Assembly (NCBI RefSeq): GCF_027359375.1
Contig: NZ_CP114779.1
Coordinates: forward strand, 496,001 to 560,000
Length of the DNA: 64,000 nucleotides
Source: Prochlorococcus marinus str. MIT 0919
GTDB lineage: Bacteria > Cyanobacteriota > Cyanobacteriia > PCC-6307 > Cyanobiaceae
Reading direction: 5' to 3'
Shown: one piece after another, positions 41,388 through 49,387 of the stretch
Position numbering within the stretch: position 1 is the stretch's first letter
How the letters are laid out: every line of letters begins with the position of its first letter
Notes under the pieces: model-generated
Database searches by the model: none
What the model was told of the DNA's origin: nothing
Seen by the model: the letters and a program-made list of their open reading frames with translations, nothing else
Translations under genes and position numbers: made by a program

Positions 41388-41506
41388 TGACTCCTAATAG
41401 GAGGTCAAACTAACTATCACTCTTATCAGCGTCAAATATCCACAAATATGTTCCAAAGGAGATATAGAAAAAGGATTTAAAAAACCACCAGTTGCAAGAA
41501 TTCTCT

Positions 41507-42058
41507 CTATTGTCCTGGCATGGCAGGCTTATAGCCACCTAAATTATCTGAGCATTCCAAGCTATCTCTAGTAGCTATTCCCGTTATGGGGTTAACTCCT
41601 TCTGCTATTTCGCAAAGATTCCTTTGATCATCTCTGTCTAAAACTGCATAAGAGAAGTCTGCTCCTTCAATAAGGGCACCAGCAAAACTACTTCCAGAAG
41701 CAATCATATTTACAAGAATTGAATTTCTTAAATCTGTTTTTTGAAAATTAACTCGATCAGAGAGAGTATCTGTCAAATTTATTCCATTAAGATTGGAGCC
41801 TTTAAGATCAGCCAAAGTAACCACAGTTCCGTGAAGATCTACGTTACTCAAGTTTGAATCTCTTGCTGTGGCTCCAGCAATAGAAGATTTTGACAAGTCT
41901 TGGCCATGAAGATCTATACCAGTAATTTGAGATCGCACATAGTTTGGAACTTCGTCACCTTCTTGGAGCACTGCTTCAACTGGTTCCAAGGGAATAATAA
42001 AAAATACAGCTCCTATAAAGAAAGCAAGTACTCCAAGGAAGAATCGATAAGAAATCAT
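41507..42058 (-). CDS. Exported pentapeptide-repeat protein
   Basis: A 183-residue protein with a signal peptide (about 1-30, ending EPVEA) and then a series of A(D/N)LXX-type pentapeptide repeats (for instance DLHGQDLSKSSIAGATARD, SNLNGINLTDTLS, VNFQKTDLRNS, LIEGADFSYA), which fold into a right-handed four-sided beta helix. The C-terminal domain has two cysteines (RNLCEIAEG, SLECSDNLGG). This layout is typical of thylakoid-lumen pentapeptide proteins of cyanobacteria and plants, whose function is not settled. Start ATG at 42058. Confidence 0.88.
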   Translation of the reverse strand: MISYRFFLGVLAFFIGAVFFIIPLEPVEAVLQEGDEVPNYVRSQITGIDLHGQDLSKSSIAGATARDSNLSNVDLHGTVVTLADLKGSNLNGINLTDTLSDRVNFQKTDLRNSILVNMIASGSSFAGALIEGADFSYAVLDRDDQRNLCEIAEGVNPITGIATRDSLECSDNLGGYKPAMPGQ

Positions 42059-42187
42059 GGTGAATTTTCCTGCAACTTAAATTGTTTTTAAATTATCTCT
42101 CCTTAAGGAAAATTATTTACTTGATTTAAAAATCCATTTACCTTCTTTAAAAAGTCTAAAGAAGCTCAAAGACTTTTCAATGCATAT

Positions 42188-42394
42188 CTATAGAGGTCGA
42201 CCAGAAATAAATTGATGCACAGAAGGGTTTATCCAGTAAAAGCCAAGGCAAAACATCAGAAGAAGATTAAAAAATACTAAAGCACTTCCAACAAATAAAG
42301 ACTGGTTATTTGCTGATTCCAAGGGATCCGAACTCCTAACTACCAATGACTGCAATTCGTCCTTCATCAAGACCCACTTATTTAGCTTAGGCAA
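42188..42394 (-). CDS. Small single-helix membrane protein, hypothetical
   Basis: A 68-residue protein with one transmembrane helix (about 33-54, LFVGSALVFFNLLLMFCLGF), a cytoplasmic acidic/basic N-terminus (MKDELQSLVVRSSDPLESANN) and a short exposed end. A second in-frame ATG at residue 10 could be the start. Small proteins of this size are often photosystem-associated in cyanobacteria, but no family is recognised. Confidence 0.6.
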   Translation of the reverse strand: MPKLNKWVLMKDELQSLVVRSSDPLESANNQSLFVGSALVFFNLLLMFCLGFYWINPSVHQFISGRPL

Positions 42395-42547
42395 TATAAC
42401 AAAATTAAATCCACATCGCGAAATTTAAAACTTGTGAAGAGGGGAGAATATCCTTTTTTCTTTAACCTTGCACTTTTGAAAATATCTATAGAAATTCAAA
42501 ATGGAACGTTTATAGTCAAAATAATTTTCATATTTTAATTTCTGATT

Positions 42548-42886
42548 ATGCCTCTAATAAATTTAAAAACATCTATTACAGATATAAAAGGCGAGAAAGA
42601 GGTATTAAAAGCATTGTCTTCTTGTCTAACAAGCCTTACAGGAAAACCAGAGAAATATGTAATGGTGACAATACAAACAGGAGTAAAAATCTTGTTTGGA
42701 GGAAACGATCATGCCAGTTGCCATATAGAGGTTAGGTCCATAGGTTCTCTGAATCCTTCATTAATGTCTCAGGAATTATGTGAACTTATACACGATATTT
42801 TAGGAATAGAAAAAGATCGAATTTACATAAACTTTGAAGATGTTCCTGCAAAAAACTGGGGGTACAACGGTTCCACTTTTGGATAG
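42548..42886 (+). CDS. MIF-like tautomerase (macrophage migration inhibitory factor homologue)
   Basis: A 112-residue protein of the MIF family. It begins MPLINLKTS, so that removal of Met exposes the catalytic Pro; it has MVTIQTGVKILFGG (about 38-51), the substrate region IEVRSIGSLNP (about 59-69) and the C-terminal RIYINFEDVPAKNWGYNGST. Known activity of the family is phenylpyruvate or dopachrome tautomerase; a Prochlorococcus homologue has been studied as a MIF-like tautomerase. Role in the cell unknown. Start ATG at 42548. Confidence 0.92.
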   Translation: MPLINLKTSITDIKGEKEVLKALSSCLTSLTGKPEKYVMVTIQTGVKILFGGNDHASCHIEVRSIGSLNPSLMSQELCELIHDILGIEKDRIYINFEDVPAKNWGYNGSTFG

Positions 42887-43044
42887 TTTAAAGGACTTAC
42901 TTAAAACCATTTACTGAAATCAGAGTTAAATGTGAATTTGCAATCCTACTCAAAATAGAATTTTTTGATTTATTACTGGGCAGAAATATAGGGTTTTGCA
43001 AGATACTACTAAAGTATTAGCCTTTAAAAATTGAAAGTTTTTCT

Positions 43045-43248
43045 ATGTCAACCAGCAAAAGAGAAGAAGTCTGCTCCCATTTGCGGTATATACGCCAAGA
43101 GCTTAGGGATTTAGACCAAATGCTTAGTCAAGATGGACTTTTACCTGAGCTTACAGAACTCAAAGAAGTTTACAACTCTCTAAATGCTTTACATGAACTA
43201 ATTACAGGGAAGGTCAAAAAGAAACCAAAACCTGAATTCGACGATTAA
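43045..43248 (+). CDS. Small hypothetical protein, probably helical
   Basis: A 67-residue soluble protein with a high content of Leu, Glu, Arg and Lys. Residues 5-55 look like two helices (EVCSHLRYIRQELRDLDQML, TELKEVYNSLNALHELI) and the C-terminus is basic. No family recognised. It is convergent with flavodoxin. Confidence 0.6.
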   Translation: MSTSKREEVCSHLRYIRQELRDLDQMLSQDGLLPELTELKEVYNSLNALHELITGKVKKKPKPEFDD

Positions 43249-43344
43249 AAGGATTATTAGCTCTGAGATCAGAATGAGTAAATATTAAAGTATTTAAATT
43301 CTTTTTCGACCTAAGTTTATTTGATCAATTGAAGAAATTTAATC

Positions 43345-43869
43345 TTAACTAATTCCAGCAATCTCTCCTTTTAACTGATTAGCCCACTGAGAAATTCTTG
43401 TATCGGTCATATCTGACTCACTATCCTCATCCAAAGGTAATCCACAAAACGAATCACCTAAAACACTCTTGGATTCGTCAAAGGTATATTCCTTAGAGCT
43501 TACATAGCCAACCATGCTGGCCCCTGCTTGCTTGAAATATCTATGAAGTTCCTCCATAGCATCGCAGTAGTTTTCAGTGTAAGTAGATGAATCTCCCAAG
43601 CCAAATATTGCTACTTGCTTTCCTGAAAGGTCTAGTTCAGCAATGTCTTCAAGAATAGCGTCCCATGCAGTTCCAGATCTTTCTGAATCCGCACCAGTAT
43701 TCCAAGTAGGAATACCGCAGATAATTGCATCATGATTAGCAAATTCACTGAGATCATCGACATCAGACATATCTTTTGGAGCCTCCGCTCCATTTAATAA
43801 GCCATGTAGCCTTTCAGCTATATCCTCTGTTTTCCCTGTGGTTGTCGCGAAGTAAATACCTACCGTCAT
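43345..43869 (-). CDS. isiB: Flavodoxin
   Basis: Flavodoxin carries electrons with FMN and replaces ferredoxin when iron is scarce. The 174-residue protein has the FMN phosphate loop FATTTGKTEDIAERL (about 7-21), the aromatic loop PTWNTGADSERSG (about 54-66) and FGLGDSSTYTENYCDAMEEL (about 89-108). Length fits long-chain flavodoxins. It supplies PetH in the same window. It lies just beyond the terminator of the first pcb gene. Confidence 0.95.
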   Translation of the reverse strand: MTVGIYFATTTGKTEDIAERLHGLLNGAEAPKDMSDVDDLSEFANHDAIICGIPTWNTGADSERSGTAWDAILEDIAELDLSGKQVAIFGLGDSSTYTENYCDAMEELHRYFKQAGASMVGYVSSKEYTFDESKSVLGDSFCGLPLDEDSESDMTDTRISQWANQLKGEIAGIS

Positions 43870-43992
43870 GTGAATAGTAATAACTTAATTGTCATAAATC
43901 ATTAGTCGAATGCAGGAAGAACAGAAAGCACTATTCAATGTCTTTTCTTATACAAACTCTGGTGCCATGACTTCTATTTTATTTAACGCCAA

Positions 43993-44030
43993 AAAAGGAA
44001 AGCCTTGCTAAAAAGCAAGGCTTTCCTTTT
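43993..44030 (-). terminator. Terminator after first pcb (and possible stop for other strand)
   Basis: A 16-bp perfect stem (AAAAGGAAAGCCTTGC / GCAAGGCTTTCCTTTT) with a 6-base loop, arms at 43993-44008 and 44015-44030. It is followed by a T-run on the minus strand. It lies about 50 bases after the pcb stop at 44080 and before flavodoxin. Confidence 0.9.
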
Positions 44031-44079
44031 TAGATTTTTCTTTAAAAATTAAAGAAGTTAATTAAAAAAACCTTTGTTC

Positions 44080-45165
44080 TCAGGATTTGATAGTAAAGGT
44101 TGCTGTTTTTTCATTACCTATGGCACTAGTTACACTCTTGAAATCAAATCCCAAGGCTCTAAGTGCATGCCAAAAATGACCCTGCAAGAAAAAGAAACCA
44201 AGATAGTAATGAACATTAGATAATGCAGCTCTAGTTGAATGTCCCCAAAAAGCTGTGGCATCAGAAAGATCACCAGTATCTATCCAATAAGGAGAAACTG
44301 AAAACTTAAACTGAAGCGGCTCTCCGTACCAAGCTTCTGGATAAACAGTGGTATTAGAAGCACACCAAAATGCTGCAACAATTGCCATCCAGCCAATACC
44401 TGCTAATGACCAAGAAAGGACTGCTTCAGCAGAAAGCAATTCAGCACCTTTAAATTTGCTCCATTCACCAAGACGCTTCTCCTGCCATGGAGTAGATCCT
44501 GCAACGATATGGAAAGCACCACCAGTAATTTCAGCAAAAGCTAAAAATGCATGTCCCCCCATGACATCCTCAAGACTGTCTATAGAAAGGAAGTCAAATT
44601 GCCTTTGCCAAATCATGGATAGGTCAAGGTTGTAATTAACCTGACGAACTGCTCCTAAAGCGGGGTCGTAAATACCATGAATCCTTGCCCATTCGACGAA
44701 CCAAATACAAGCGACACCAAAGAAAATTAAATGGTGACCAAGAATAAAGGTTTGGTTATCAGGGTTATTCCACTCAAGCTTAAATTTCTTAGCTTGCAAA
44801 ACCTCACTATCTTCTACATTCTCTTCAAAAAGAACAGCATGAAGAAGGCCTCCTCCTCCATAAACCATAGAGAAAATAAGGTGAAAAATTGCAATAGTTG
44901 CAACGCCAGCCCCTGTCCAAGCTCCAGCTTCATCAAAGCCAATGCCAACAGAAGCAAGATGAGCCAAGAACAAAGAGCTTTGATGCCCCATAGGTATTTC
45001 TGGGTTGTACCTAGCCAACTCCCAAAGAGTGCTACCACCAGCCGCAAAGCATATCAAGCCTGTATGTCCTACATGAGAGGCAATGAATCGGCCAGAGCGG
45101 TTAGTAACCACAGAATTCCCAGCCCACCATCCATAGGTAACGTCTGGATTTCCATAGGTCTGCAT
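44080..45165 (-). CDS. pcb: Chlorophyll a/b-binding light-harvesting protein Pcb (copy 1)
   Basis: Pcb proteins are six-helix antenna proteins of the CP43/IsiA family that bind divinyl chlorophylls around photosystems in Prochlorococcus. From ATG 45165 the product has 361 residues and starts MQTYGNPDVTYGWWAGNSVV. Helix and ligand regions seen include SHVGHTGLICF, PMGHQSSLFLAHLASVG, LEDVMGGHAFLAFAE and ALSNVHYYLGFFFLQGHFWH; conserved histidines would bind chlorophyll magnesium. An in-frame reading ten codons longer (to 45195) lacks the family start. A terminator follows at 43993-44030. Which photosystem this copy serves, or its light or iron response, cannot be told. Confidence 0.95.
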   Translation of the reverse strand: MQTYGNPDVTYGWWAGNSVVTNRSGRFIASHVGHTGLICFAAGGSTLWELARYNPEIPMGHQSSLFLAHLASVGIGFDEAGAWTGAGVATIAIFHLIFSMVYGGGGLLHAVLFEENVEDSEVLQAKKFKLEWNNPDNQTFILGHHLIFFGVACIWFVEWARIHGIYDPALGAVRQVNYNLDLSMIWQRQFDFLSIDSLEDVMGGHAFLAFAEITGGAFHIVAGSTPWQEKRLGEWSKFKGAELLSAEAVLSWSLAGIGWMAIVAAFWCASNTTVYPEAWYGEPLQFKFSVSPYWIDTGDLSDATAFWGHSTRAALSNVHYYLGFFFLQGHFWHALRALGFDFKSVTSAIGNEKTATFTIKS

Positions 45166-45195
45166 AATTTTTAAGCAATACAGGCGAATATCCAA

Positions 45196-45746
45196 TGAAG
45201 ATTACACTGTGCTCAAAGGATATGCGCAGAATAGTTAAAGGTCTTTATTTAGTTAGTAAGAAATATTTTTTGATCAGTAAAAAAAAACTGGTTTCCAAGG
45301 GTGTTCTAAAGCAAGTATTTTAATTGAGTTTGGCTAAAAATTTTAAGCCAAATCACTGCAGTGCAAGGCTTTACAAAGCTAAGAGCGAGCCAAATTCATT
45401 GTGCAAAGGAATCAATTACGCAGTAATTATGAATTCAAAATAAAAAAAATAGAAATAATAAAAAAAATCCTTAAGAGTCAAAGATGAAGGAATTGGAGCG
45501 AAAAAAAAGCTCTTCAGAAAACAATTTTCTTTTCAGCTCTTAAGCCATTTTTTTAACCCTCAAGTTTTTTTTCACTAGAAACAAACTTTTTCGCCAAACT
45601 CAAACGAAAATTTAATTGGGAGCTTTTAACACATATGCAATATTGACTTTCAGCTATTGATTTAATTAATAGTAATGTCAAAAAAGAAATTTCTTGACAA
45701 TAAGCTTAAGCTCTAGGCTATAACTCACTTGATTTTCACTAACTTG
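45196..45746. promoter_or_regulatory. Intergenic region with pcb copy 1 promoter and promoter of small gene A
   Basis: About 550 bases without a believable gene. Near 45227-45257 is a stretch (GAATAGTTAAAGGTCTTTAT and following bases) also found upstream of pcb copies 2 and 3. Just before the small plus-strand gene there is TTGACA at 45694-45699 and TATAAC at 45719-45724, a 19-base gap, which would start transcription near 45731 and leave a very short leader before the ATG at 45747. Confidence 0.5.
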
Positions 45747-45959
45747 ATGATTGATTTCTCGCATTTACTGGATTTCGCAACACAATTACCTCACCCATCA
45801 GATATAGGTTTAGTAAAGCCATCAGGTGGATTTCAATTGGCACCAGTATTATTTGGAATACTTGCAATAATTCAAGTATCTCAATTTCATTGGTATGCAA
45901 GAGACTGCAATGATCCTGAAAAGTTTGAAGGGACAGAAAGGCAAAAATTGTCACGTTAA
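45747..45959 (+). CDS. Small single-helix membrane protein, pcb-associated family, member A
   Basis: A 70-residue protein with the N-terminal motif DFATQLPHPSDIGLVKPSGG at about residues 9-28, one transmembrane helix (about 31-52, LAPVLFGILAIIQVSQFHWY) and a polar tail. The same layout is found in the genes at 47366 and 47919, so the three form a paralogous set. I do not recognise a named family: it is not PsaI, PsaJ, PsaM, PsbN or any HLIP by eye. The upstream -10 box supports the ATG at 45747 over a TTG at 45729. A terminator pair follows at 46013-46089. Function unknown, with a role in the antenna suggested only by position. Confidence 0.75.
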   Translation: MIDFSHLLDFATQLPHPSDIGLVKPSGGFQLAPVLFGILAIIQVSQFHWYARDCNDPEKFEGTERQKLSR

Positions 45960-46012
45960 ATTCTTTTCAGAAAACGTTCCAAACCCATTGCAGTAATTTA
46001 ATTTGTAAAAAG

Positions 46013-46037
46013 GCAAAGCTTTTAGCTTTGCTTTTTT
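46013..46037 (+). terminator. Terminator after small gene A
   Basis: Stem GCAAAGC / GCTTTGC (46013-46019 and 46025-46031) with a five-base loop and TTTTTT at 46032-46037, shortly after the stop at 45959. Confidence 0.85.
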
Positions 46038-46053
46038 ATGTCTTTTAAATTCC

Positions 46054-46089
46054 AATAAAAAAACCCCTATATATAGGGGTTTTTTTATT
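46054..46089 (-). terminator. Terminator after pcb copy 2
   Basis: A long near-perfect inverted repeat AATAAAAAAACCCCTATA mirrored as TATAGGGGTTTTTTTATT, about 18 bp per arm including the A/T part. It lies 37 bases after the pcb stop at 46126 on the minus strand, and as it has T-runs on both strands it can also back up terminator 46013-46037. Confidence 0.9.
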
Positions 46090-46125
46090 GGCTCTATAAA
46101 GCGGCAATTAATTAAAGGCCTCTAA

Positions 46126-47175
46126 TCAAAGAGTTCTTGGGATACCGAAAGGACCAGTTCTATCAAGCAATCTCTTGAAGTCAAAGCCCATAGCCCGCAA
46201 TGCGTGCCAAAGATGACCTTGAATAAAGAAGAATCCAAGATAGTAGTGAACGTTAACTAAGGCAGCCCTAGTTGTGTGCCCCGCAAAAGAAGTACCGCCA
46301 GGGACAGTATCTATCCAATAAGGAGCAATCCCAAACTTAAATTGAAGGACTTCTCCATACCAGGCCTCTGGATAAACAGTTGTATTTGTTGCAGCCCAGA
46401 AAGCGGCTACACATGCCATCCAACCAATACCTGCTAATGACCAGGAAAGAATTGCTTCAGCAGAAAGCAATCCCTTGCCTTTGAACTTTGTGTATGTACC
46501 AATTTGCTTAGTTGCAATATGGAAAGCTCCCCCACCAAGTTGGAAGAAAGCTAAAAATGCATGGCCACCCATGACATCCTCGAGACTATCAATAGCTAGA
46601 AAATCAAATTGATGATTCCAGATCTGAGTAAGATCAAGGTTGTAATTGACTTGGCGTATTGCATCAATAGCAGGATCGTAGATACCGTGAATCCTTGCCC
46701 ATTCGACGAACCAAATATTGGCTACACCAAAGAAAAGCAAATGGTGTCCAAGAATAAAGGTTTGATTGTCAGGGTTATCCCACTCTAATTTGAATTTTCT
46801 AGCCTGAGGGACTTCTGAGTCCTGCATATCACCAGTGAAATAAACAGAATGCAAAAGGCCGCCACCTCCATAAACCATGGATAGGATCAAATGGAGAATT
46901 GCAATTGTTGCAACTCCTGCTCCAGTCCACACTCCAGCATCATCAAAACCAATGCCGATAGAAGCTAAATGAGCCAGAAACAGTGAACTTTGATGCCCCA
47001 TAGGTAATGAAGGATCAAAGCGTGATAATTCCCAAAGGGTGCTACCACCACAAGCAAATGTTATAAGGCCTGTATGAGCAGCATGAGCTGCTATGAACTT
47101 GCCTGAACGGTTAGTAACCCCAGCATTTCCAGCCCACCACCCATAGGTGACATCTGGGTTTCCGTAGGTCTGCAT
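46126..47175 (-). CDS. pcb: Chlorophyll a/b-binding light-harvesting protein Pcb (copy 2)
   Basis: A 349-residue CP43/IsiA-family antenna protein with six membrane helices, starting MQTYGNPDVTYGWWAGNAGV. Compared with copy 1 it is shorter in the lumenal loop before the last helices (PYWIDTVPGGTSFAGHTTRA) and the rest is similar (LEDVMGGHAFLAFFQLGGG, PMGHQSSLFLAHLASIG). The C-terminus ends TGPFGIPRTL. It has a leader that closely matches the one of copy 3, so the two are probably regulated alike. Convergent with small gene A and divergent from the 46-residue small gene B. Confidence 0.95.
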   Translation of the reverse strand: MQTYGNPDVTYGWWAGNAGVTNRSGKFIAAHAAHTGLITFACGGSTLWELSRFDPSLPMGHQSSLFLAHLASIGIGFDDAGVWTGAGVATIAILHLILSMVYGGGGLLHSVYFTGDMQDSEVPQARKFKLEWDNPDNQTFILGHHLLFFGVANIWFVEWARIHGIYDPAIDAIRQVNYNLDLTQIWNHQFDFLAIDSLEDVMGGHAFLAFFQLGGGAFHIATKQIGTYTKFKGKGLLSAEAILSWSLAGIGWMACVAAFWAATNTTVYPEAWYGEVLQFKFGIAPYWIDTVPGGTSFAGHTTRAALVNVHYYLGFFFIQGHLWHALRAMGFDFKRLLDRTGPFGIPRTL

Positions 47176-47262
47176 AATCTTTTTTGAGCGAAAAAGGCGC
47201 TATACCCCATGAACACTACATCCAGCTCAATTAATATGGACGGAAAAGTTAAGGGTCTTTAT
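47176..47262 (-). promoter_or_regulatory. Upstream region of pcb copy 2, near-duplicate of that of copy 3
   Basis: The 87 bases next to the ATG match the ones before copy 3 (49301-49387) with about six mismatches by eye, including the shared core GAGCGAAAAAGGCGCTATAC and ATCCAGCTCAATTAATATGG on the plus strand. Beyond it the sequences diverge. This holds a promoter and 5' leader; exact -10 and -35 boxes are not clear. Confidence 0.75.
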
Positions 47263-47365
47263 TAAAGAGAAAGAAAAAACTTTTTTTCAACGTGCAACGA
47301 GATGAATATTTTTGGTCTCTTTGTGTTTATCTATAGGGAAATTTCAAACTACTTAGCAGCTCAAA

Positions 47366-47506
47366 ATGCTTACTTTCCTTCATTCAACCCCTTTGCTAGC
47401 AACAATTACTGTTGGTGGATTTAATCCATTAGCAGCCGTTTGTGGGCTAATCGCATTCGTTCAAGTAAGTCAATTCATCTATTACGGACTAAACGACCCA
47501 TCCTGA
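47366..47506 (+). CDS. Small single-helix membrane protein, pcb-associated family, member B (short)
   Basis: A 46-residue protein (ATG at 47366, TGA at 47504-47506). The C-terminal two thirds, GGFNPLAAVCGLIAFVQVSQ then FIYYGLNDPS, match the core of members A and C (GGF, CG-L..F, SQF, Y), but the N-terminal DFATQLPHPSDIG part is missing. One transmembrane helix is expected at about residues 20-40. It is divergent from pcb copy 2 and has its own terminator at 47591-47618. Function unknown. Confidence 0.8.
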   Translation: MLTFLHSTPLLATITVGGFNPLAAVCGLIAFVQVSQFIYYGLNDPS

Positions 47507-47918
47507 TTTCTTGAATTTGATCATTAATTCCATTTTTCTTTGTGGATAATTTTTGAGACAAACCTAAATTCAAGTTCTTTACGCAAAGAAACCTCGCTCT
47601 CAAAAGCGAGGTTTTTTTAATAAAACCTTCTCCAAGAACTTTTAAAGCATCAATGCATTTAGCAACTCAAGGTCCAAACGTGAATTCATCATTACTAACG
47701 AAATACATAACCCAGACTAAATTTTGAAAGAATTATCAAGGAGCTCGCTTAGTAAATTCCAATTATGGTTTTTTTGAGATTTGAGCAGATCTTTATTTGT
47801 CTTTATCAATCTTATGCATCGGATCATTTTGCTATATAAAACCTGATGTAAAGTTACTAAGCGCGGGTATGGCAAAGTGGCCACCTGGGTTATTTATAAA
47901 ACTCCCAATTCAAAATCA
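47507..47918. other. Intergenic gap between small genes B and C
   Basis: About 410 bases with no credible gene. It holds a terminator at 47591-47618. The stretch 47862-47883 reads GCGCGGGTATGGCAAAGTGG, like the 5' half of a tRNA (compare tRNA-Gln or tRNA-Leu acceptor plus D-arm), but no matching 3' half or cloverleaf follows. An AT-rich TATATAAA lies at about 47833, a candidate -10 for gene C. Confidence 0.5.
47591..47618 (+). terminator. Terminator after small gene B
   Basis: Stem ACCTCGCT / AGCGAGGT (47591-47598 and 47605-47612) with a six-base loop, then TTTTTT. Confidence 0.85.
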
Positions 47919-48113
47919 ATGATTGATCCAAATCACTTCCTAGATTTCGCTACACAACTACCTCATCCTTCTGACATAGGGATAATCAAGCCATCAGGAG
48001 GTTTCAACCTAGGAGCTGCATTATGCGGCTTAGGGGCATTTTTTGGCGCTTCTCAATTCTTTTACTATTCTGACGACTCAAAAAGGATTGATCCTTGGGC
48101 TAAAAAGGATTAA
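47919..48113 (+). CDS. Small single-helix membrane protein, pcb-associated family, member C
   Basis: A 64-residue protein starting at ATG 47919. It shares the N-terminus with member A almost letter for letter (LDFATQLPHPSDIG, then KPSGGF), and the helix GAALCGLGAFFGASQFFYY is close to member B. The polar tail (SDDSKRIDPWAKKD) is its own. A longer reading to 47877 lacks conserved sequence. Gene C is convergent with pcb copy 3 across a shared bidirectional terminator. Function unknown. Confidence 0.78.
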   Translation: MIDPNHFLDFATQLPHPSDIGIIKPSGGFNLGAALCGLGAFFGASQFFYYSDDSKRIDPWAKKD

Positions 48114-48182
48114 TCGAAATAGCGTTAAAATTCTAATTAAGGAATTTACTTGCTTGAAAAGAAATTGAGGTTCGGTTTTAAG

Positions 48183-48225
48183 CAAATAAAAAAGCCTCGC
48201 TTAAATAGCGAGGCTTTTTTATTTG
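48183..48225. terminator. Bidirectional terminator between small gene C and pcb copy 3
   Basis: A 19-bp perfect inverted repeat around AGCCTCGCT TAAAT AGCGAGGCT with flanking A/T arms, so T-runs leave both ways. It is 70 bases after gene C and 17 bases after the pcb stop. Confidence 0.92.
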
Positions 48226-48241
48226 CAACTGATCTTATGAC

Positions 48242-49300
48242 TTATGAAGCCGTTGATTCAGTCAGGCCTCCTATGGCTTTAGCAATTCGTCTAAAATCAA
48301 AGCCAAGAGCTCTCAAAGCATGCCATAAATGCCCTTGGAGGCAGAAGAAAGCAAAATAATATTGAACATTAACTAAAGCAGCACGCGTAGTATGTCCAAG
48401 AAAGTATTTGCAATCTGACGTATCACCAGTATCTGCCCAGTAAGGTGAAATACCAAACTTGAGCTCTAAAGGTTCTCCATACCACTCTGTTGGGTAAACA
48501 GTTGTGTTGTTAGCTGCCCAAAATGCTGCAACAACTCCCATTAGAAATAAACCTGCCAAAGACCAAGACAAAACAGCTTCTGCAGAAAGAAGGCCATTCC
48601 CTTTGAACTTGGTGTATTCACCAATTTGTCTGGTAGCAATGTGCCAGGCCCCACCACTTATCTGTAAGAAAGCAAGGAATGCATGGCCACTCATTACATC
48701 TTCAAGACTATCTATTTTGATGAAATCAAATTGATGTCCCCAAACCATTCCGAAATCCCCATAACCAGGGAAAATAGTTCTAACAGCTCCAATAGCTGGA
48801 TCGTAGATTCCATGAACTCTTGCCCATTCAACGAACCAAATATTGGCGACTCCTAAAAAGATCAAATGATGACCGAGTATAAAGGTCAAATTGTCAGGGC
48901 TATCCCAGTCCAATTTGAACTTATCTACTCTGCCTATTGGACCTTCTTTGAGATCAGGGTCAAAAAATAGAGAGTGTGCGAGTCCAGCAGTTCCATAGAC
49001 AGCTGAAAAAATCAGGTGGAAAATTGCAATTGTTGCTACACCTGCTCCTGTCCATACACCAGCCTCATCAAAACCTATTCCAAGAGATGCCAAATGAGAT
49101 AGGTAGATAGAGCTTTGATGCCCCATTGGGATGGAAGCATCAAAACGTGCAAGCTCCCATAAACAACTTGCACCTGTTGCGAAGCAAATAATTCCGGTAT
49201 GTCCAACATGAGAGCCAATAAATCGGCCAGCACGGTTGGTCACAACAGAATTACCAACCCACCACCCATAGGTGACATCTGGGTTTCCGTAAGTCTGCAT
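48242..49300 (-). CDS. pcb: Chlorophyll a/b-binding light-harvesting protein Pcb (copy 3)
   Basis: A 352-residue six-helix antenna protein starting MQTYGNPDVTYGWWVGNSVV. It differs most in the first helices (TGIICFATGASCLWELARF, QSSIYLSHLASLG) and has an extended loop GAVRTIFPGYGDFGMVWGH near residue 190. The usual LEDVMSGHAFLAFLQISG and the C-terminal HYY-type region (VQYYFAFFCLQGHLWHALRA) are present. The upstream region is a near-duplicate of that of copy 2. Which photosystem it serves is not visible. Confidence 0.95.
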   Translation of the reverse strand: MQTYGNPDVTYGWWVGNSVVTNRAGRFIGSHVGHTGIICFATGASCLWELARFDASIPMGHQSSIYLSHLASLGIGFDEAGVWTGAGVATIAIFHLIFSAVYGTAGLAHSLFFDPDLKEGPIGRVDKFKLDWDSPDNLTFILGHHLIFLGVANIWFVEWARVHGIYDPAIGAVRTIFPGYGDFGMVWGHQFDFIKIDSLEDVMSGHAFLAFLQISGGAWHIATRQIGEYTKFKGNGLLSAEAVLSWSLAGLFLMGVVAAFWAANNTTVYPTEWYGEPLELKFGISPYWADTGDTSDCKYFLGHTTRAALVNVQYYFAFFCLQGHLWHALRALGFDFRRIAKAIGGLTESTAS

Positions 49301-49387
49301 AATTTTTTTTGAGCGAAAAAGGCGCTATACCCCTGGAACCCTACATCCAGCTCAATTAATATGGACGGAATAGTTAAAGGTCTTTAT
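49301..49387 (-). promoter_or_regulatory. Upstream region of pcb copy 3, near-duplicate of that of copy 2
   Basis: Matches 47176-47262 with about six mismatches by eye. The part GAATAGTTAAAGGTCTTTAT just past it is also found upstream of copy 1 at about 45228-45247. This points to common control of the three pcb genes. Confidence 0.75.

Noticed and set aside
45484-45543. 19-codon reading frame in the pcb/small-gene gap
   Set aside because: Too short, with a composition of Lys/Ser/Asn expected by chance in AT-rich DNA.
45729-45746. TTG start for small gene A
   Set aside because: A likely -10 box at 45719-45724 would put the transcript start at about 45731, inside this extension.
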